A DNA stretch of 64,000 bases from Bacteroidia bacterium. Its GTDB lineage: Bacteria; Bacteroidota; Bacteroidia; B-17B0; Aurantibacillaceae. Shown piece after piece: positions 9,599 to 19,017 of this stretch (positions are counted from its first letter, which is position 1; each line of letters opens with the position of its first letter). The stretch covers positions 1 to 64,000 of the forward strand of contig JAEUTQ010000066.1 of the NCBI GenBank assembly GCA_016787445.1, in the 5' to 3' direction. Under the pieces are notes generated by a model. That model did no database searches. It was given only the letters and a program-made list of their open reading frames with translations, and had not been told where the DNA came from. Position numbers and translations under genes: made by a program.

Positions 9599-10738
9599 AT
9601 GAGTGATTTAATTTATTTCGATAATAACGCAACTACAAAAGTAGATGATAAGGTAGTAGAAGCCATTTTGCCTTTTTTTTCGCAGAAATATGGGAATGCT
9701 TCCAGTAAATTACATGCTTACGGTTGGGAAGCAGAGGCAGCAGTTGATAAAGCCCGCGAGCAAGTGGCAGACCTAATCGGCGCGGAACCCAATGAAATTG
9801 TATTTACGAGCGGAGCTACTGAAGCCATTAATATGGCCTTATGTGGCATTTACAGAACCTATAAATCAAAAGGTAAACATATCATTACTGTTAAGTCTGA
9901 ACACAAAGCAGTTTTAGATACTTGTCGGTTTTTAGAGGAGTATGAAGGCGCTGAGATAACTTATTTGAATGTAGATAAGGAAGGTTTGGTTTCGCCGGAA
10001 GAATTACGGAGGAGCATTCGTAAGGATACCATACTTATTTGTATTATGGCCGCCAATAATGAAACAGGAGTTATTCAGCCTATAGAAGAAATTGGTCAGT
10101 TGGCACGTGAACATAAAATTTTGTTTTTCAGCGATACCACTCAATACGCAGGAAAAATGATGCTGGATGTGAACGAAACACCCATAGATATTTTGTGTGT
10201 GAGTGCGCATAAAATGCACGGACCAAAAGGAGTTGGGGCAATTTACTTAAAACGAAAAAATCCTCGGGTGAATTGCTTGCCTTTCATGTACGGTGGCGGA
10301 CAAGAATCGGGGAGAAGAGCGGGTACATTAAATGTTCCGGGAATAGTAGGCTTGGGCTTGTGTTCGCAAATGGCAAAGAGTGAGATTTGGGAAACAAACA
10401 CACATGTTTCCAAGTTAAGAGCTTATCTCGAACATCAACTTCTTGAAATCCCGGGATTGAGAATAAACGGAAGTACACGTACCCGTTTATATAATACCAG
10501 TAATATTACTTTTCCGGAAAGTGTTAATATAAAAGAGCTTTTAAAGAGTTATGCTTTTTCAAGTGGTTCGGCTTGTACTTCAGGATCGGGCGAGCTATCA
10601 CATGTATTAAAAGCGATGGGATTAAATGATGAAGAAATTAAAAATTCCTATCGTTTTAGTTTCAGTAAATACAACACCATTGATGAGGTTAAAAAAGTTA
10701 TAAATAATTTGTTTACAATTAATAAATTTTTATTTTAG
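9599..10738 (+). CDS. Cysteine desulfurase (IscS/NifS family)
   Basis: 379 residues. PLP-dependent enzyme that moves sulfur from cysteine to iron-sulfur assembly and thio-cofactor pathways. Visible hallmarks are DNNATT near the start, H102 (SEHKAV), the PLP lysine K205 in SAHKMHGPKG, the GGGQESGRRAGT segment and the catalytic cysteine C326 in SGSACTSGSG. The loop around C326 is of the class I (IscS/NifS) type rather than SufS. No iscU or regulator gene is adjacent, so it could serve FeS assembly or tRNA thiolation. It is divergent from the EamA gene. Confidence 0.92.
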   Translation: MSDLIYFDNNATTKVDDKVVEAILPFFSQKYGNASSKLHAYGWEAEAAVDKAREQVADLIGAEPNEIVFTSGATEAINMALCGIYRTYKSKGKHIITVKSEHKAVLDTCRFLEEYEGAEITYLNVDKEGLVSPEELRRSIRKDTILICIMAANNETGVIQPIEEIGQLAREHKILFFSDTTQYAGKMMLDVNETPIDILCVSAHKMHGPKGVGAIYLKRKNPRVNCLPFMYGGGQESGRRAGTLNVPGIVGLGLCSQMAKSEIWETNTHVSKLRAYLEHQLLEIPGLRINGSTRTRLYNTSNITFPESVNIKELLKSYAFSSGSACTSGSGELSHVLKAMGLNDEEIKNSYRFSFSKYNTIDEVKKVINNLFTINKFLF

Positions 10739-10751
10739 TTAAAAAAATATT

Positions 10752-12503
10752 ATGAAAAAAATCTTAATTATAGCATTATTGCTTTGTGGGGCTTACACTA
10801 AAGCTCAAACTTATGGACAAGCTGTATTTGGACATACAGGATATAAATCATGTACGGGAAGCAGAACTAGCATCTTTACGAGTGGTTTTTTACGTGGAGG
10901 TTATAAGTCACCTGTTACAATTGGAACAGATAACTTCTATATAGACAAAGCTAGTGCAAATGGAGCGCTTGGTGGTACTGGAGTTTTTCGAGGTGGTTAT
11001 CAAATACAAACAAGTAATTCATCTTGTTCAGGAGCAACTTCACAAAATATTAATTGTGGAGGAATATCTGTTATTGAGGCAAATATTTCAGGTACTGAAT
11101 GGTATGCAGTAGCTGGATCTCATGATAACGGTGTTTTTTATTCAACGCTTAATTCAACAGGAATGCCGGTTGTATCAGTCGAATACCGTTTTCCGAGTCC
11201 AAATACTAATACCCCAAGTAAACCTCTAATTGCAAGATTAAGTAATGGGGATTTTATTATTACAGGACAGGGTTATAGCGATAATATGTTTGCTCTTCGT
11301 ATTAATCCTAATGGCAATCTTGTATGGTCTAGTTTTTATAGTATAAATACAACTTCTCCACCTTTTACTCCTAAAGAATTAATAATAAGCCCATATAATG
11401 GTAATCCTATAATTGTAGGTGATTGTCTTCTTCCCAATTCTTATTCAAGGAGTAATGATGGTTTTTTTATGGAGCTTGATGTTAATAATGGTAACGTTAA
11501 CATATTTAAAACCTATGGTAATGTTTTAAATGGATGTCAGTATTTTGCTAGTATATGTATTGCTAATTCAAATTATGGAGGTACAAATGGGTTTATTGTT
11601 GCAGGACAAAGTGACCCGATTTTAGGTTCAGGATATAAATGGTTTTTAAAACTAGATCCAAGCGGTAATGTTGTTTGGAATTATTTATATCAACCTACAA
11701 CGCCCGCAAACGCACAGCCTGTTGTTGGCGTCATTGAGCGTTTAAATACTTCGTCAAACTACGAAATATATGGTGTTGCTGGTGCAGCTTTAGGTTCAGT
11801 GGTTTTGAAACTAAATGATAATGGCCTTCCCTTTTCATCCGGTAATAATGAATTTTTATACAATCCAAGTTCTACAAAGCTTTCTGATCCTTGTGCTATT
11901 ACCTACATTAATTCTGGTCCTTCTAGTGTTGGATTACACATATACGGAACCGAGGATCAAGTACTAGGTAATAATTATTTTGTTAAAGCATATTTTAATG
12001 GTCAATCAGGGTGTAATCAAACCTTACAAACAATTAGCGCATATGAGTCAGGGCCAAATTCTGTAATCTCACCTGTAATTACTAAAGCGGGCTCACTTGT
12101 TCAATGTAATACATTTAGTTTGAGATTTTTCTCACGAACTGTTTCCAGTAGTTGGCTATGTAATGCCTCATCGATTCCTGCCGGAAGTAATGCTAGATTT
12201 GGTAATGACGAAGAAAGTGTTCAGTTAAGTCCAATTGATTCTGAGGTTAGTTTATACCCAAACCCAACCTCTAATACCACTAAACTAAAGTTTTTCTCGG
12301 AAATAATTTCACCAATAGAGATTGACATATACGATTATACTGGAAAGCATATAAAAACAGTAGACCGATTTAATGGAAATCAATCTATTCAATATGAAGT
12401 TGATATCGATTTTAAAGAGTTAGGAGTAGTTTCTGGTGTTTATTTTATAAAAGTTAATAATTATGAGGATATTAAGACATTAAAAGTTATATACAATAAA
12501 TAA
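10752..12503 (+). CDS. Secreted T9SS cargo protein, unknown function
   Basis: 583 residues with a clear signal peptide (MKKILIIALLLCGAYTKAQ). The body is rich in Gly, Ser, Asn and aromatic residues with loose repeats of about 60-70 residues (GDFIITGQGYS, GNPIIVGDC, NGFIVAGQSDP, YEIYGVAGAAL), suggesting a beta-propeller. The last 80 residues are a type A T9SS sorting domain: SLYPNPTSN, a middle strand IDIYDYTGKHIKT and the closing GVYFIKVNN...LKVIYNK. It is followed by a terminator. No catalytic motif seen. Confidence 0.8.
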   Translation: MKKILIIALLLCGAYTKAQTYGQAVFGHTGYKSCTGSRTSIFTSGFLRGGYKSPVTIGTDNFYIDKASANGALGGTGVFRGGYQIQTSNSSCSGATSQNINCGGISVIEANISGTEWYAVAGSHDNGVFYSTLNSTGMPVVSVEYRFPSPNTNTPSKPLIARLSNGDFIITGQGYSDNMFALRINPNGNLVWSSFYSINTTSPPFTPKELIISPYNGNPIIVGDCLLPNSYSRSNDGFFMELDVNNGNVNIFKTYGNVLNGCQYFASICIANSNYGGTNGFIVAGQSDPILGSGYKWFLKLDPSGNVVWNYLYQPTTPANAQPVVGVIERLNTSSNYEIYGVAGAALGSVVLKLNDNGLPFSSGNNEFLYNPSSTKLSDPCAITYINSGPSSVGLHIYGTEDQVLGNNYFVKAYFNGQSGCNQTLQTISAYESGPNSVISPVITKAGSLVQCNTFSLRFFSRTVSSSWLCNASSIPAGSNARFGNDEESVQLSPIDSEVSLYPNPTSNTTKLKFFSEIISPIEIDIYDYTGKHIKTVDRFNGNQSIQYEVDIDFKELGVVSGVYFIKVNNYEDIKTLKVIYNK

Positions 12504-12533
12504 TAAGTTTTCTCAAAGTTTAAAATTATTCAT

Positions 12534-12570
12534 AAATCTCCGTCTCATAAAGGCGGAGATTTTTTATTTT
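12534..12570 (+). terminator. Rho-independent terminator
   Basis: Stem AAATCTCCG / CGGAGATTT (9 bp, loop of 11) followed by TTTTATTTT. It closes the T9SS cargo gene ending at 12503 and lies just before thyA. Confidence 0.8.
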
Positions 12571-12584
12571 CACCCAGTATTACT

Positions 12585-13379
12585 ATGAAACAATTTCACG
12601 ATTTAATGCGCCATGTTTTAGAGCATGGAGTAAAAAAAGAAGACAGAACAGGTACCGGTACAATTAGCGTATTCGGTTATCAGATGCGATTTAATTTGGA
12701 GGAAGGCTTTCCATTGTTAACCACAAAAAAACTTCATACTAAATCTATCATTCATGAGTTATTATGGTTCCTTCAAGGGGATACCAATATCAAATACCTT
12801 AAAGATAATGGTGTAAGTATCTGGGACGAATGGGCGGATGCCAATGGGAATTTGGGACCGGTTTATGGACATCAATGGCGAAGTTGGCCAACTAAGGATG
12901 GGAAAACCATTGACCAGATTACGAAAGTAGTGGAGATGATTAAAAAAACGCCGGATTCTCGCCGCTTAATTGTGAGTGCCTGGAATGTGGCAGATATTGA
13001 TAACATGAAATTACCGCCATGTCACGCTTTTTTTCAGTTTTATGTTGCTAACGGAAAATTATCTTGTCAGCTTTATCAACGCAGCGCCGATATATTTTTA
13101 GGCGTGCCATTCAACATTGCATCGTATGCCTTATTAACCATGATGATGGCTCAGGTTTGCGGATTGAAAGCCGGAGAGTTTGTGCATACGTTTGGCGACG
13201 CGCATCTCTATTCGAATCATATAGAACAAGCTAAATTGCAGCTAAGCCGCGATTGCCGTCCGCTGCCAACCATGAAAATTAATCCGAATGTAAAATCAAT
13301 TTTCGATTTTAAATTTGAAGACTTTACTTTAGAAAACTACGACCCGCATCCGCATATTAAAGCGGCCGTAGCCGTGTAA
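12585..13379 (+). CDS. thyA: Thymidylate synthase
   Basis: 264 residues, the same length as Escherichia coli ThyA. It converts dUMP and methylene-tetrahydrofolate to dTMP and dihydrofolate. Visible motifs are RTGTGT near residue 21, [13 protein letters not shown], the catalytic cysteine C146 in [28 protein letters not shown] for dUMP binding and the C-terminal AVAV end. No folA lies next to it in this window. The ATG is 15 bp after the preceding terminator. Confidence 0.98.
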   Translation: MKQFHDLMRHVLEHGVKKEDRTGTGTISVFGYQMRFNLEEGFPLLTTKKLHTKSIIHELLWFLQGDTNIKYLKDNGVSIWDEWADANGNLGPVYGHQWRSWPTKDGKTIDQITKVVEMIKKTPDSRRLIVSAWNVADIDNMKLPPCHAFFQFYVANGKLSCQLYQRSADIFLGVPFNIASYALLTMMMAQVCGLKAGEFVHTFGDAHLYSNHIEQAKLQLSRDCRPLPTMKINPNVKSIFDFKFEDFTLENYDPHPHIKAAVAV

Positions 13380-13393
13380 TTGAGAAATAAATA

Positions 13394-13401
13394 TAATTTT
13401 G
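13394..13401 (+). promoter_or_regulatory. -7 promoter element for frr
   Basis: TAATTTTG matches TAnnTTTG exactly, 16 bp before the frr ATG. No TTG at 18-19 bp upstream is evident, so only the -7 half is supported. Confidence 0.5.
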
Positions 13402-13417
13402 TAGCAAATTAGAAACT

Positions 13418-13978
13418 ATGAACGACGTAAAATCAGTAATGGACCATGCAAGTGCAGCTATGGATAAAGCCATTAACCATTTGGAAGTGCAATTAACTAA
13501 AATCCGTGCAGGGAAAGCTAATCCTGCAATTTTTGAAAGTGTAATGGTAGATTATTACGGAAGTATGGTTCCCATTCCTCAAACCGCTAACGTAAATACT
13601 CAGGATGCTCGTACCATTGTCATTCAACCTTGGGAGAAAAGCTTATTAACTCCAATTGAAAAAGCGATTCAAATGGCGAACCTGGGTTTAAATCCGCAAA
13701 ACGATGGTGTAATCATTCGTATCACCATTCCGCCATTAACAGAAGAACGCCGTAAAGAATTGGTAAAAACAGCTAAGGCAGAAGGTGAAGAAGCGAAAGT
13801 GGGTATTCGTAACGCGCGTAAAGAAGCCATGGAAAATGTAAAGAAACTACAGAAGAATGGTTTAGCCGAAGACGAGGCGAAAGATGCAGAAACAAAAATC
13901 CAGCAATTAACAGATCAATATGTGCAAAAAGCGGATAAGCATTTTGAACAGAAAGAAAAAGAAATTTTAACCGTATAA
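13418..13978 (+). CDS. frr: Ribosome recycling factor
   Basis: 186 residues, the usual RRF length. It frees ribosomes from mRNA after termination together with EF-G. Motifs: the N-terminal helix with HLEVQLTKIRAGKANPAIFESVMVDYYG, the hinge region PIPQTANVNTQDARTIVIQPW and the C-terminal helices with PPLTEERRKELVK and VGIRNARKEA. In many bacteria frr follows pyrH; here it stands alone after thyA with its own apparent promoter and terminator. Confidence 0.98.
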   Translation: MNDVKSVMDHASAAMDKAINHLEVQLTKIRAGKANPAIFESVMVDYYGSMVPIPQTANVNTQDARTIVIQPWEKSLLTPIEKAIQMANLGLNPQNDGVIIRITIPPLTEERRKELVKTAKAEGEEAKVGIRNARKEAMENVKKLQKNGLAEDEAKDAETKIQQLTDQYVQKADKHFEQKEKEILTV

Positions 13979-13980
13979 TA

Positions 13981-14003
13981 AAAGCCCCGAAAGGGGCTTT
14001 TTA
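13981..14003. terminator. Bidirectional terminator between frr and a convergent gene
   Basis: Perfect 8-bp stem AAAGCCCC / GGGGCTTT with a GAAA tetraloop, then T-rich sequence. It overlaps the stop codon of the convergent gene at 14001, so both transcripts can end here. Confidence 0.85.
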
Positions 14004-15059
14004 ATTCACAATCATTTTGTAAGTCTTAACATCATCTTTGCCATAATATAATCGCAAGATGTAAGTGGCTTTAGCCAGGTTTCTGATATCAATATTAAAT
14101 CCTCTTAAATTCTCAATTGCATTCAAGCCTTTAATTTCTTGTCCGAGTACATCAAATAATTTAATATCGGTTAACTCCGTTTTACGCTCGGTTTCAATGT
14201 AAATGAGATGACTGGATGGGTTAGGGAAGACCAGTGTTTCAGTAGCCTTCACACTATCCGCAATAAATACATCTTGTTCTGTTTCCCATTCATTACAAAA
14301 AACTTCAACATGTAAGTGAACTGTATAAGTAGTGTCTTTTTTAATGGATGGATATTTATGTCTTACTTTTTGTCCCGGAAAGCTGAAAATTTCTTCTTCA
14401 GTTCCATCACCAAAATCCCAATGATAAGTTACATTCCCTCCCAACGTGGTATCGTGCGCCATAAAGAATACGGAGTCCTTTTCGTGACGATATGTAAAAG
14501 CACCGGTTACTGAGTTTGTATAAGAAAAAATGGATTTGGTAATCGAATCTTTATCAGTGCCATTACTAACTACAAGCTTTACATTATAATTGCCTGTATT
14601 CGCATAATAATGAGTTGGGTTTTTTAAGGTGGAAGTATTGCCATCGCCAAAATCCCATTTCTGACTGGTGGCACAGGGACTAAACGAACTGAATTTACTG
14701 TCGCAATCGATGTATTGGAAATCGGCATGTATCAAAGAATCCATAATGATTTGTTGAGCCATGCAATCCTGATGTCCGCCTCCGTTATCAGCGCATAGTA
14801 ATATGGTATAAGTATCTTTCGCAGGAAACTGGTAGGTCATATTAACAGTTGCAACAGTGTAAACCGGTTGCGCAAACCCTTGTCTTAATACCGACCAGGT
14901 ATAAGTAGCAGGAGCATTAGATACTGTAGTGTTGGTAAAGAAGGTTATCCCTCCATAACACAGATTATTATAGTCGAAATTTACGGCCGGATGAAGATGT
15001 TGCGAATAGGTAATGAATGGTGCTATGAAAATTAGAAATGTGAGTATTTTCTTTTTCAT
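14001..15059 (-). CDS. Secreted PKD-domain protein with T9SS sorting domain
   Basis: 352 residues with a signal peptide (MKKKILTFLIFIAPFITYSQ). After an Ig-like segment there are two PKD-type domains with the WDFGDG signature (near residues 130 and 215). The C-terminus is a type A sorting domain (LVFPNPSSH, KLFDVLGQEIKG, ATYILRLYYG). PKD domains are adhesive or spacing modules in surface proteins; no enzymatic domain is present, so a surface or adhesion role is an inference. Convergent with frr. Confidence 0.85.
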   Translation of the reverse strand: MKKKILTFLIFIAPFITYSQHLHPAVNFDYNNLCYGGITFFTNTTVSNAPATYTWSVLRQGFAQPVYTVATVNMTYQFPAKDTYTILLCADNGGGHQDCMAQQIIMDSLIHADFQYIDCDSKFSSFSPCATSQKWDFGDGNTSTLKNPTHYYANTGNYNVKLVVSNGTDKDSITKSIFSYTNSVTGAFTYRHEKDSVFFMAHDTTLGGNVTYHWDFGDGTEEEIFSFPGQKVRHKYPSIKKDTTYTVHLHVEVFCNEWETEQDVFIADSVKATETLVFPNPSSHLIYIETERKTELTDIKLFDVLGQEIKGLNAIENLRGFNIDIRNLAKATYILRLYYGKDDVKTYKMIVN

Positions 15060-15149
15060 CTTTCAGTTTTCGATTTAATCAAAGATAATTAACAAATCAA
15101 GTAATAGCAATTAATGTACCAAAACTTGTTAATAAGGGGTGTCAATAAA

Positions 15150-15178
15150 AACGGACCAGCATTTAATGCTGGTCCGTT
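15150..15178 (-). terminator. Terminator of the putative metal-uptake operon
   Basis: A perfect 14-bp inverted repeat, AACGGACCAGCATT and its complement around one central base. On the minus strand it is followed by a T-rich run. It lies 21 bp after the stop of the lipoprotein gene. Confidence 0.85.
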
Positions 15179-15199
15179 AAACTAAACGAGACTAAAGGA

Positions 15200-15853
15200 T
15201 TACTGGACGGTTACTTTAAAATTAACATCAACATCAGTATCGCCGGGAGTGATGGTTCCGTTTTTGGTTCCCGGTTGGTGTTTTAATACAATGTTTAAAG
15301 GATGTTTTGTTGTACCGGTAGCAGCGTAAGTTCTCCATCTTGTTTTAAGTCCGATACCTCTTTGCGGTAATCCTCCATCAAGATCGGTATATGTAAGGTG
15401 AATGCCCGATCCGCTTAATGTTAAACTATAAGGTGAACCAGTTGGATTGGTAGAATTAAAGAAAAACATATGGTCTTGTCCTTCTTCTTCAACTTCACCT
15501 GATATGGTATCAACCGGACTTTTTGTTTCGTCTAATAAAATGATTTCTGTAAAATAAGTTGTATTCGGACTCAAATTAAAAACCGAATCGCTTTGGGTAG
15601 AAAGACTGGTTGTACCAGGACCATAAAACCCTGCTTGTCCACCATCCCCATCCGGGTCTTTATACATAAATGTATAAACAGAACTTGTGGCCGAATCTGT
15701 CATTGATAATTTAAAAGTGGTTATCACTTCTGAAGTATTGTCGGGAGGAAGCGGATTGCTAGGTGCCGGTTCGTTTTTCTTTTTCTTACAAGATAAGCTT
15801 AACAAAAGTGAAGCAGTGATTAGTAGACTTGATAATTTAAATAGTGTTTTCAT
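15200..15853 (-). CDS. Lipoprotein linked to a TonB-dependent receptor
   Basis: 217 residues. The signal sequence ends in a lipobox (LLSLSC) followed by a run of lysines. The mature part contains ITTFKLSMTD, YKDPDGDGG, TTYFTEIILLDE and SGEVEEEGQDHMFFF. This pattern recalls Bacteroidota lipoproteins often labelled type 1 periplasmic-binding-fold proteins that travel with TonB receptors. It sits 4 bp after the receptor, so it is very likely co-translated and may be its surface or periplasmic partner. The ligand is unknown; the operon context suggests a metal. Confidence 0.7.
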   Translation of the reverse strand: MKTLFKLSSLLITASLLLSLSCKKKKNEPAPSNPLPPDNTSEVITTFKLSMTDSATSSVYTFMYKDPDGDGGQAGFYGPGTTSLSTQSDSVFNLSPNTTYFTEIILLDETKSPVDTISGEVEEEGQDHMFFFNSTNPTGSPYSLTLSGSGIHLTYTDLDGGLPQRGIGLKTRWRTYAATGTTKHPLNIVLKHQPGTKNGTITPGDTDVDVNFKVTVQ

Positions 15854-15857
15854 GATT

Positions 15858-18182
15858 TTATTTTTTGTCGTAAATAGTTAATGGAATTTTTAATCTAATG
15901 GTGAAATTTCTTCCCATAGCGTCTGTATAATAGCGGAAGCGATCGAGATAATCGCGGTAAATAACGTCAAGTAAATTATTCCCTGCAATGCTGAGGTTAA
16001 TGGTTTGCTTTCCGAATTTTAAATCGCTTCCAATTTCAAATCCAAGGAGTCTGTAGCCTTCAGGTGGCGCAGCGAAATCGGTGTTTTGAGGAACGCGCCA
16101 TTGTTTGGTAACATAAGTGTAATTCATCTGTATGAAATTATTACTAAAATGTTTTCCGGCGTTGAAATAATAATTTAACTCTCCGGTATAACGGTCGGAA
16201 GGCATGTATACTAAATAATCGTTGAGGTCTTCATTCCACGCTCTGAGTAACATGGCTTTTGCCGTCACTTTTAAATGATTGAATATATCTGTAGTTACTT
16301 TTACATCCGCTCCGCTGATTCTGGCATTTGCTTGTTGATAATTAAATACCGGATACGCGCCTTTTATGGTAAGTTCAGGTTTGGTAGATGGATTTAAATA
16401 AATGAAATTGGTAAACTGATTATGATACAAGGTTGCCTCTGTAAAAACATGGTTTAATTTAAGCAAAGCCGTGAATGTAGCATTGTAAACTTGTTCAGGT
16501 AATAAGTTTTTATTTCCTCTTTCAATTGCCCCAACACTTTGATGAATGCCATTACTGTAAAGTTCATTTGGAGCCGGACTACGCCATGCGGAGCCAATAT
16601 TAAAAAATAGATTTAAATATTTACCCTGCTTATAAATGGCACCGATATTCCAACTCACATTGTTAAACTTTAATGATGGTGTTACAAGATTCTTATTCTC
16701 GTAGAAATAAGACTGCAACTGTTTTTCATCATATCTAAGGCCGGCTTCAAGTTCCCAATGTTCAGTAACAAATCGTTCGGTAGCAAAAGCTCCCCAGGTA
16801 TTGTTTATGAAATTGGGAATAAAGAAACGCCCTAAATAAACATTTTGTTGGTTCATATAACTGCCTCCGAATTGCCCTCTGAATCGTTTGATATTATCGT
16901 GTTCCAAAACAAGTTCTCCTGTTTGTGAGGTAATACTGTAATCCAACTCAGGTAAGTTTAAAGCGGCGAGTGAATCATTCAAAGGTTTGTCTTTATCAAA
17001 TTCCTGACGCGAATTATATTGATAAGCGTATTGAGCCATCAATCTCCACTTTGGTGCAAAATGATAGTGCAGTTTTCCTTTCGCTAATTCATGACCAATT
17101 TGCTGATAGGGTCTTCCGATATCATAAGAGAAACCTGCTAAACTATCCTGAGGTTTATTGGCATTAAACGCATTTTGTAAATCAGTTAAATTACCAATGT
17201 GCGCTCCGGGGAAGATGCCTACTTTAGTATTGAATTGAGAGTAATAAACTTCGGCACCTAATTTTTTTCGGTGATAACCCAAAGCATAGGAGAAGTTGTA
17301 TTCTTCAACACCGGTATTCTTTAAATAGTATTCCGGGGTTTTAACATTACCACTTTTCTTATAGGTTCCTTGTACTCTCCAATTGAATCCTTTTAACTTA
17401 TCGAAGTAACCTTGTAAAATGGCCGAGCCGGTTCCTGATTGACCATTGCTGGCTCCAATCATGTTTACTTCACCGGTTACACTGGCTGTATCGGGTAAAT
17501 CGGCCGGCTCAACTAAGATTACGCCGCCTAAAGCATCACTTCCATAGCGAACAGAATTGGCGCCTTTTACAACCGATAATTTTTGCGCAACGAACGGATC
17601 AATTTCCGGAGCGTGTTCATTGCCCCATTGTTGTCCTTCATGTCGGATTCCATTATTCAAAATGAGGATTCTATATCCTTGCAATCCATGAATCATCGGT
17701 TTACTGATCGTGCCTCCTGTATTTAATGTGGTAACTCCTGTTACTGTTTTAAGCGCATCTCCTAATGTTTGTCCGCGTGTTTTATCTAACTCTTTACCGC
17801 TAATTTCATCTGTTGTTTGTGTTTTCACCATCTCCAGACGCTTATCCATGATGTCAATTTCACTTAACTCAATCTCGCTGTGTGGTAATTTTACCGATAA
17901 GAATGAGTTTTGTTTCACCATGGTTTTAATAATAGTGTCCTTACATCCTAAATGCTGAATTAATAAAGAGTAATTGCCTTCGCATAAACCGCTTATCGAA
18001 AAACGGCCATGATCGTTGGTTACATAATTGCTATTCTTCTCCAATAGGGTAATAACAGTCCCGTCCAGTTCTTTACCGTCATGCAAATCGATAATTTTAC
18101 CCGATAAGGTAAATTTACATTCTTGCGCATGCAGGTAAAAAAACGGGAATAAGAAGAGAATATGTAAAATGATTCGCTTAAT
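15858..18182 (-). CDS. TonB-dependent outer-membrane receptor (apparent ATT start)
   Basis: About 774 residues. It has a carboxypeptidase-regulatory-like domain (LSGKIIDLHDGKELDG to GRFSISGL), a plug domain (GQTLGDALKTVTGV, PMIHGLQGYRILILNNG, VVKGANSVRYGSDALGGVI) and a 22-strand-type barrel ending in an aromatic-rich strand. The first TTG in frame (18086) would remove the signal peptide. The signal peptide KRIILHILFLFPFFYLHA-QE is encoded upstream, but the frame has no ATG, GTG or TTG there; ATT at 18182 is the best initiator, after an in-frame TAA 15 bp upstream. The ligand is inferred to be a metal or metal chelate from the His/Cys-rich neighbours. Confidence 0.85.
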   Translation of the reverse strand: MKRIILHILFLFPFFYLHAQECKFTLSGKIIDLHDGKELDGTVITLLEKNSNYVTNDHGRFSISGLCEGNYSLLIQHLGCKDTIIKTMVKQNSFLSVKLPHSEIELSEIDIMDKRLEMVKTQTTDEISGKELDKTRGQTLGDALKTVTGVTTLNTGGTISKPMIHGLQGYRILILNNGIRHEGQQWGNEHAPEIDPFVAQKLSVVKGANSVRYGSDALGGVILVEPADLPDTASVTGEVNMIGASNGQSGTGSAILQGYFDKLKGFNWRVQGTYKKSGNVKTPEYYLKNTGVEEYNFSYALGYHRKKLGAEVYYSQFNTKVGIFPGAHIGNLTDLQNAFNANKPQDSLAGFSYDIGRPYQQIGHELAKGKLHYHFAPKWRLMAQYAYQYNSRQEFDKDKPLNDSLAALNLPELDYSITSQTGELVLEHDNIKRFRGQFGGSYMNQQNVYLGRFFIPNFINNTWGAFATERFVTEHWELEAGLRYDEKQLQSYFYENKNLVTPSLKFNNVSWNIGAIYKQGKYLNLFFNIGSAWRSPAPNELYSNGIHQSVGAIERGNKNLLPEQVYNATFTALLKLNHVFTEATLYHNQFTNFIYLNPSTKPELTIKGAYPVFNYQQANARISGADVKVTTDIFNHLKVTAKAMLLRAWNEDLNDYLVYMPSDRYTGELNYYFNAGKHFSNNFIQMNYTYVTKQWRVPQNTDFAAPPEGYRLLGFEIGSDLKFGKQTINLSIAGNNLLDVIYRDYLDRFRYYTDAMGRNFTIRLKIPLTIYDKK

Positions 18183-18221
18183 TATTCGTTGTTTTTATTT
18201 AATCCGTATTTAGAATTCAGG

Positions 18222-18635
18222 TTAAATAAAAGAAGGTGGTCCACGCAGATAATTCGTGAAAGAATAATTAAAATAAACACAATCGTTTAATGTTTGATAA
18301 GACTCTTCCTTGTCTTGAATGGTAATTTTTGTGTCAGAGTTGTTTTGGATAAAATCCAATGATCGGTAACTAAAATATTTACAGGCAAAGCAATCCTCGT
18401 TTTTCGGTTTAATATGATCGTGACTTCCATCACAGTTTTCACTTTTTATATTGTGTACTTCAAATAAGTGGCATGCGTCATTATCTAACTCTACACTACA
18501 AACCGTTTCAGCTTCATGATGATGATGCAGTTGGGCATGAAAGGCAGTAGAAGTGATATTAAAAACAATACCAAGGCAAAGCAAATTTGCCATTAGAATA
18601 CGTGTAAATACAGATATGTTCTTGAAATATCTCAA
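18222..18635 (-). CDS. Small exported His/Cys-rich protein, putative metal binding
   Basis: 137 residues. An N-terminal hydrophobic segment (ILMANLLCLGIVFNI) is followed by HAQLHHHHEAE, a CHLFEVH segment, CDGSHDHIK and CFACKYF. The clusters of His and Cys suggest metal coordination in the periplasm. It ends in RGPPSF, a tail echoed by the next upstream gene (RAPPRA). It lies 39 bp before the TonB receptor start and 42 bp after the 18678 gene, so it belongs to the same operon. No enzyme motif; the exact metal cannot be told. Confidence 0.7.
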   Translation of the reverse strand: MRYFKNISVFTRILMANLLCLGIVFNITSTAFHAQLHHHHEAETVCSVELDNDACHLFEVHNIKSENCDGSHDHIKPKNEDCFACKYFSYRSLDFIQNNSDTKITIQDKEESYQTLNDCVYFNYSFTNYLRGPPSFI

Positions 18636-18677
18636 ATAAGATTAAATAATGAATGAAATAAAATGATACGCGGATTA

Positions 18678-19007
18678 TTAAGCTCTTGGAGGAGCGCGCG
18701 AAGTATCAGATTCTTTTACAAATGATTTGTAAAAAGTAGACTGGTAATTTAATACAGCTTCGTGTTTAGGTTTTAAAGGAACGAAGTTGTTGATGAATTT
18801 GAAAATGGTGAAATAGATAGGAGCATCATACTTGTCAAAATCGCAATCAGGGTTTGCATCTGTTTGCACGGAGGTTTCTCCGTTGGTATGAATAAGCTCA
18901 TGATTATGGTTTAACAACTTGTGTACATACACTTTTGGAGTTGCAATCCATAAAACCGTTAAAAACAAAACAGCTAGGGCACTGATTTTTGCTATTTTCG
19001 ATTTCAT
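18678..19007 (-). CDS. Small exported His-containing protein, first gene of metal operon
   Basis: 109 residues from the ATG at 19007 (MKSKIAKISALAVLFLTVLW). A longer frame reaches 19055, but a promoter -7 element (19018-19025) lies inside it, so 19007 (or 19013) is the start. After the membrane segment there is HKLLNHNHELIH, a possible metal site, then DANPDCDFDKYD. The C-terminus RAPPRA resembles that of the next gene, suggesting related proteins. Function unknown. Confidence 0.65.
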   Translation of the reverse strand: MKSKIAKISALAVLFLTVLWIATPKVYVHKLLNHNHELIHTNGETSVQTDANPDCDFDKYDAPIYFTIFKFINNFVPLKPKHEAVLNYQSTFYKSFVKESDTSRAPPRA

Positions 19008-19017
19008 AATCATATAA

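Noticed and set aside
9573-9632. Upstream extension of the EamA transporter
   Set aside because: It would overlap the cysteine desulfurase start by 34 bp and adds a polar segment before a good N-terminus at 9572.
17710-17958. Plus-strand frame of 82 codons within the TonB receptor gene
   Set aside because: Antisense shadow of the plug-domain coding sequence; it lacks its own signals.
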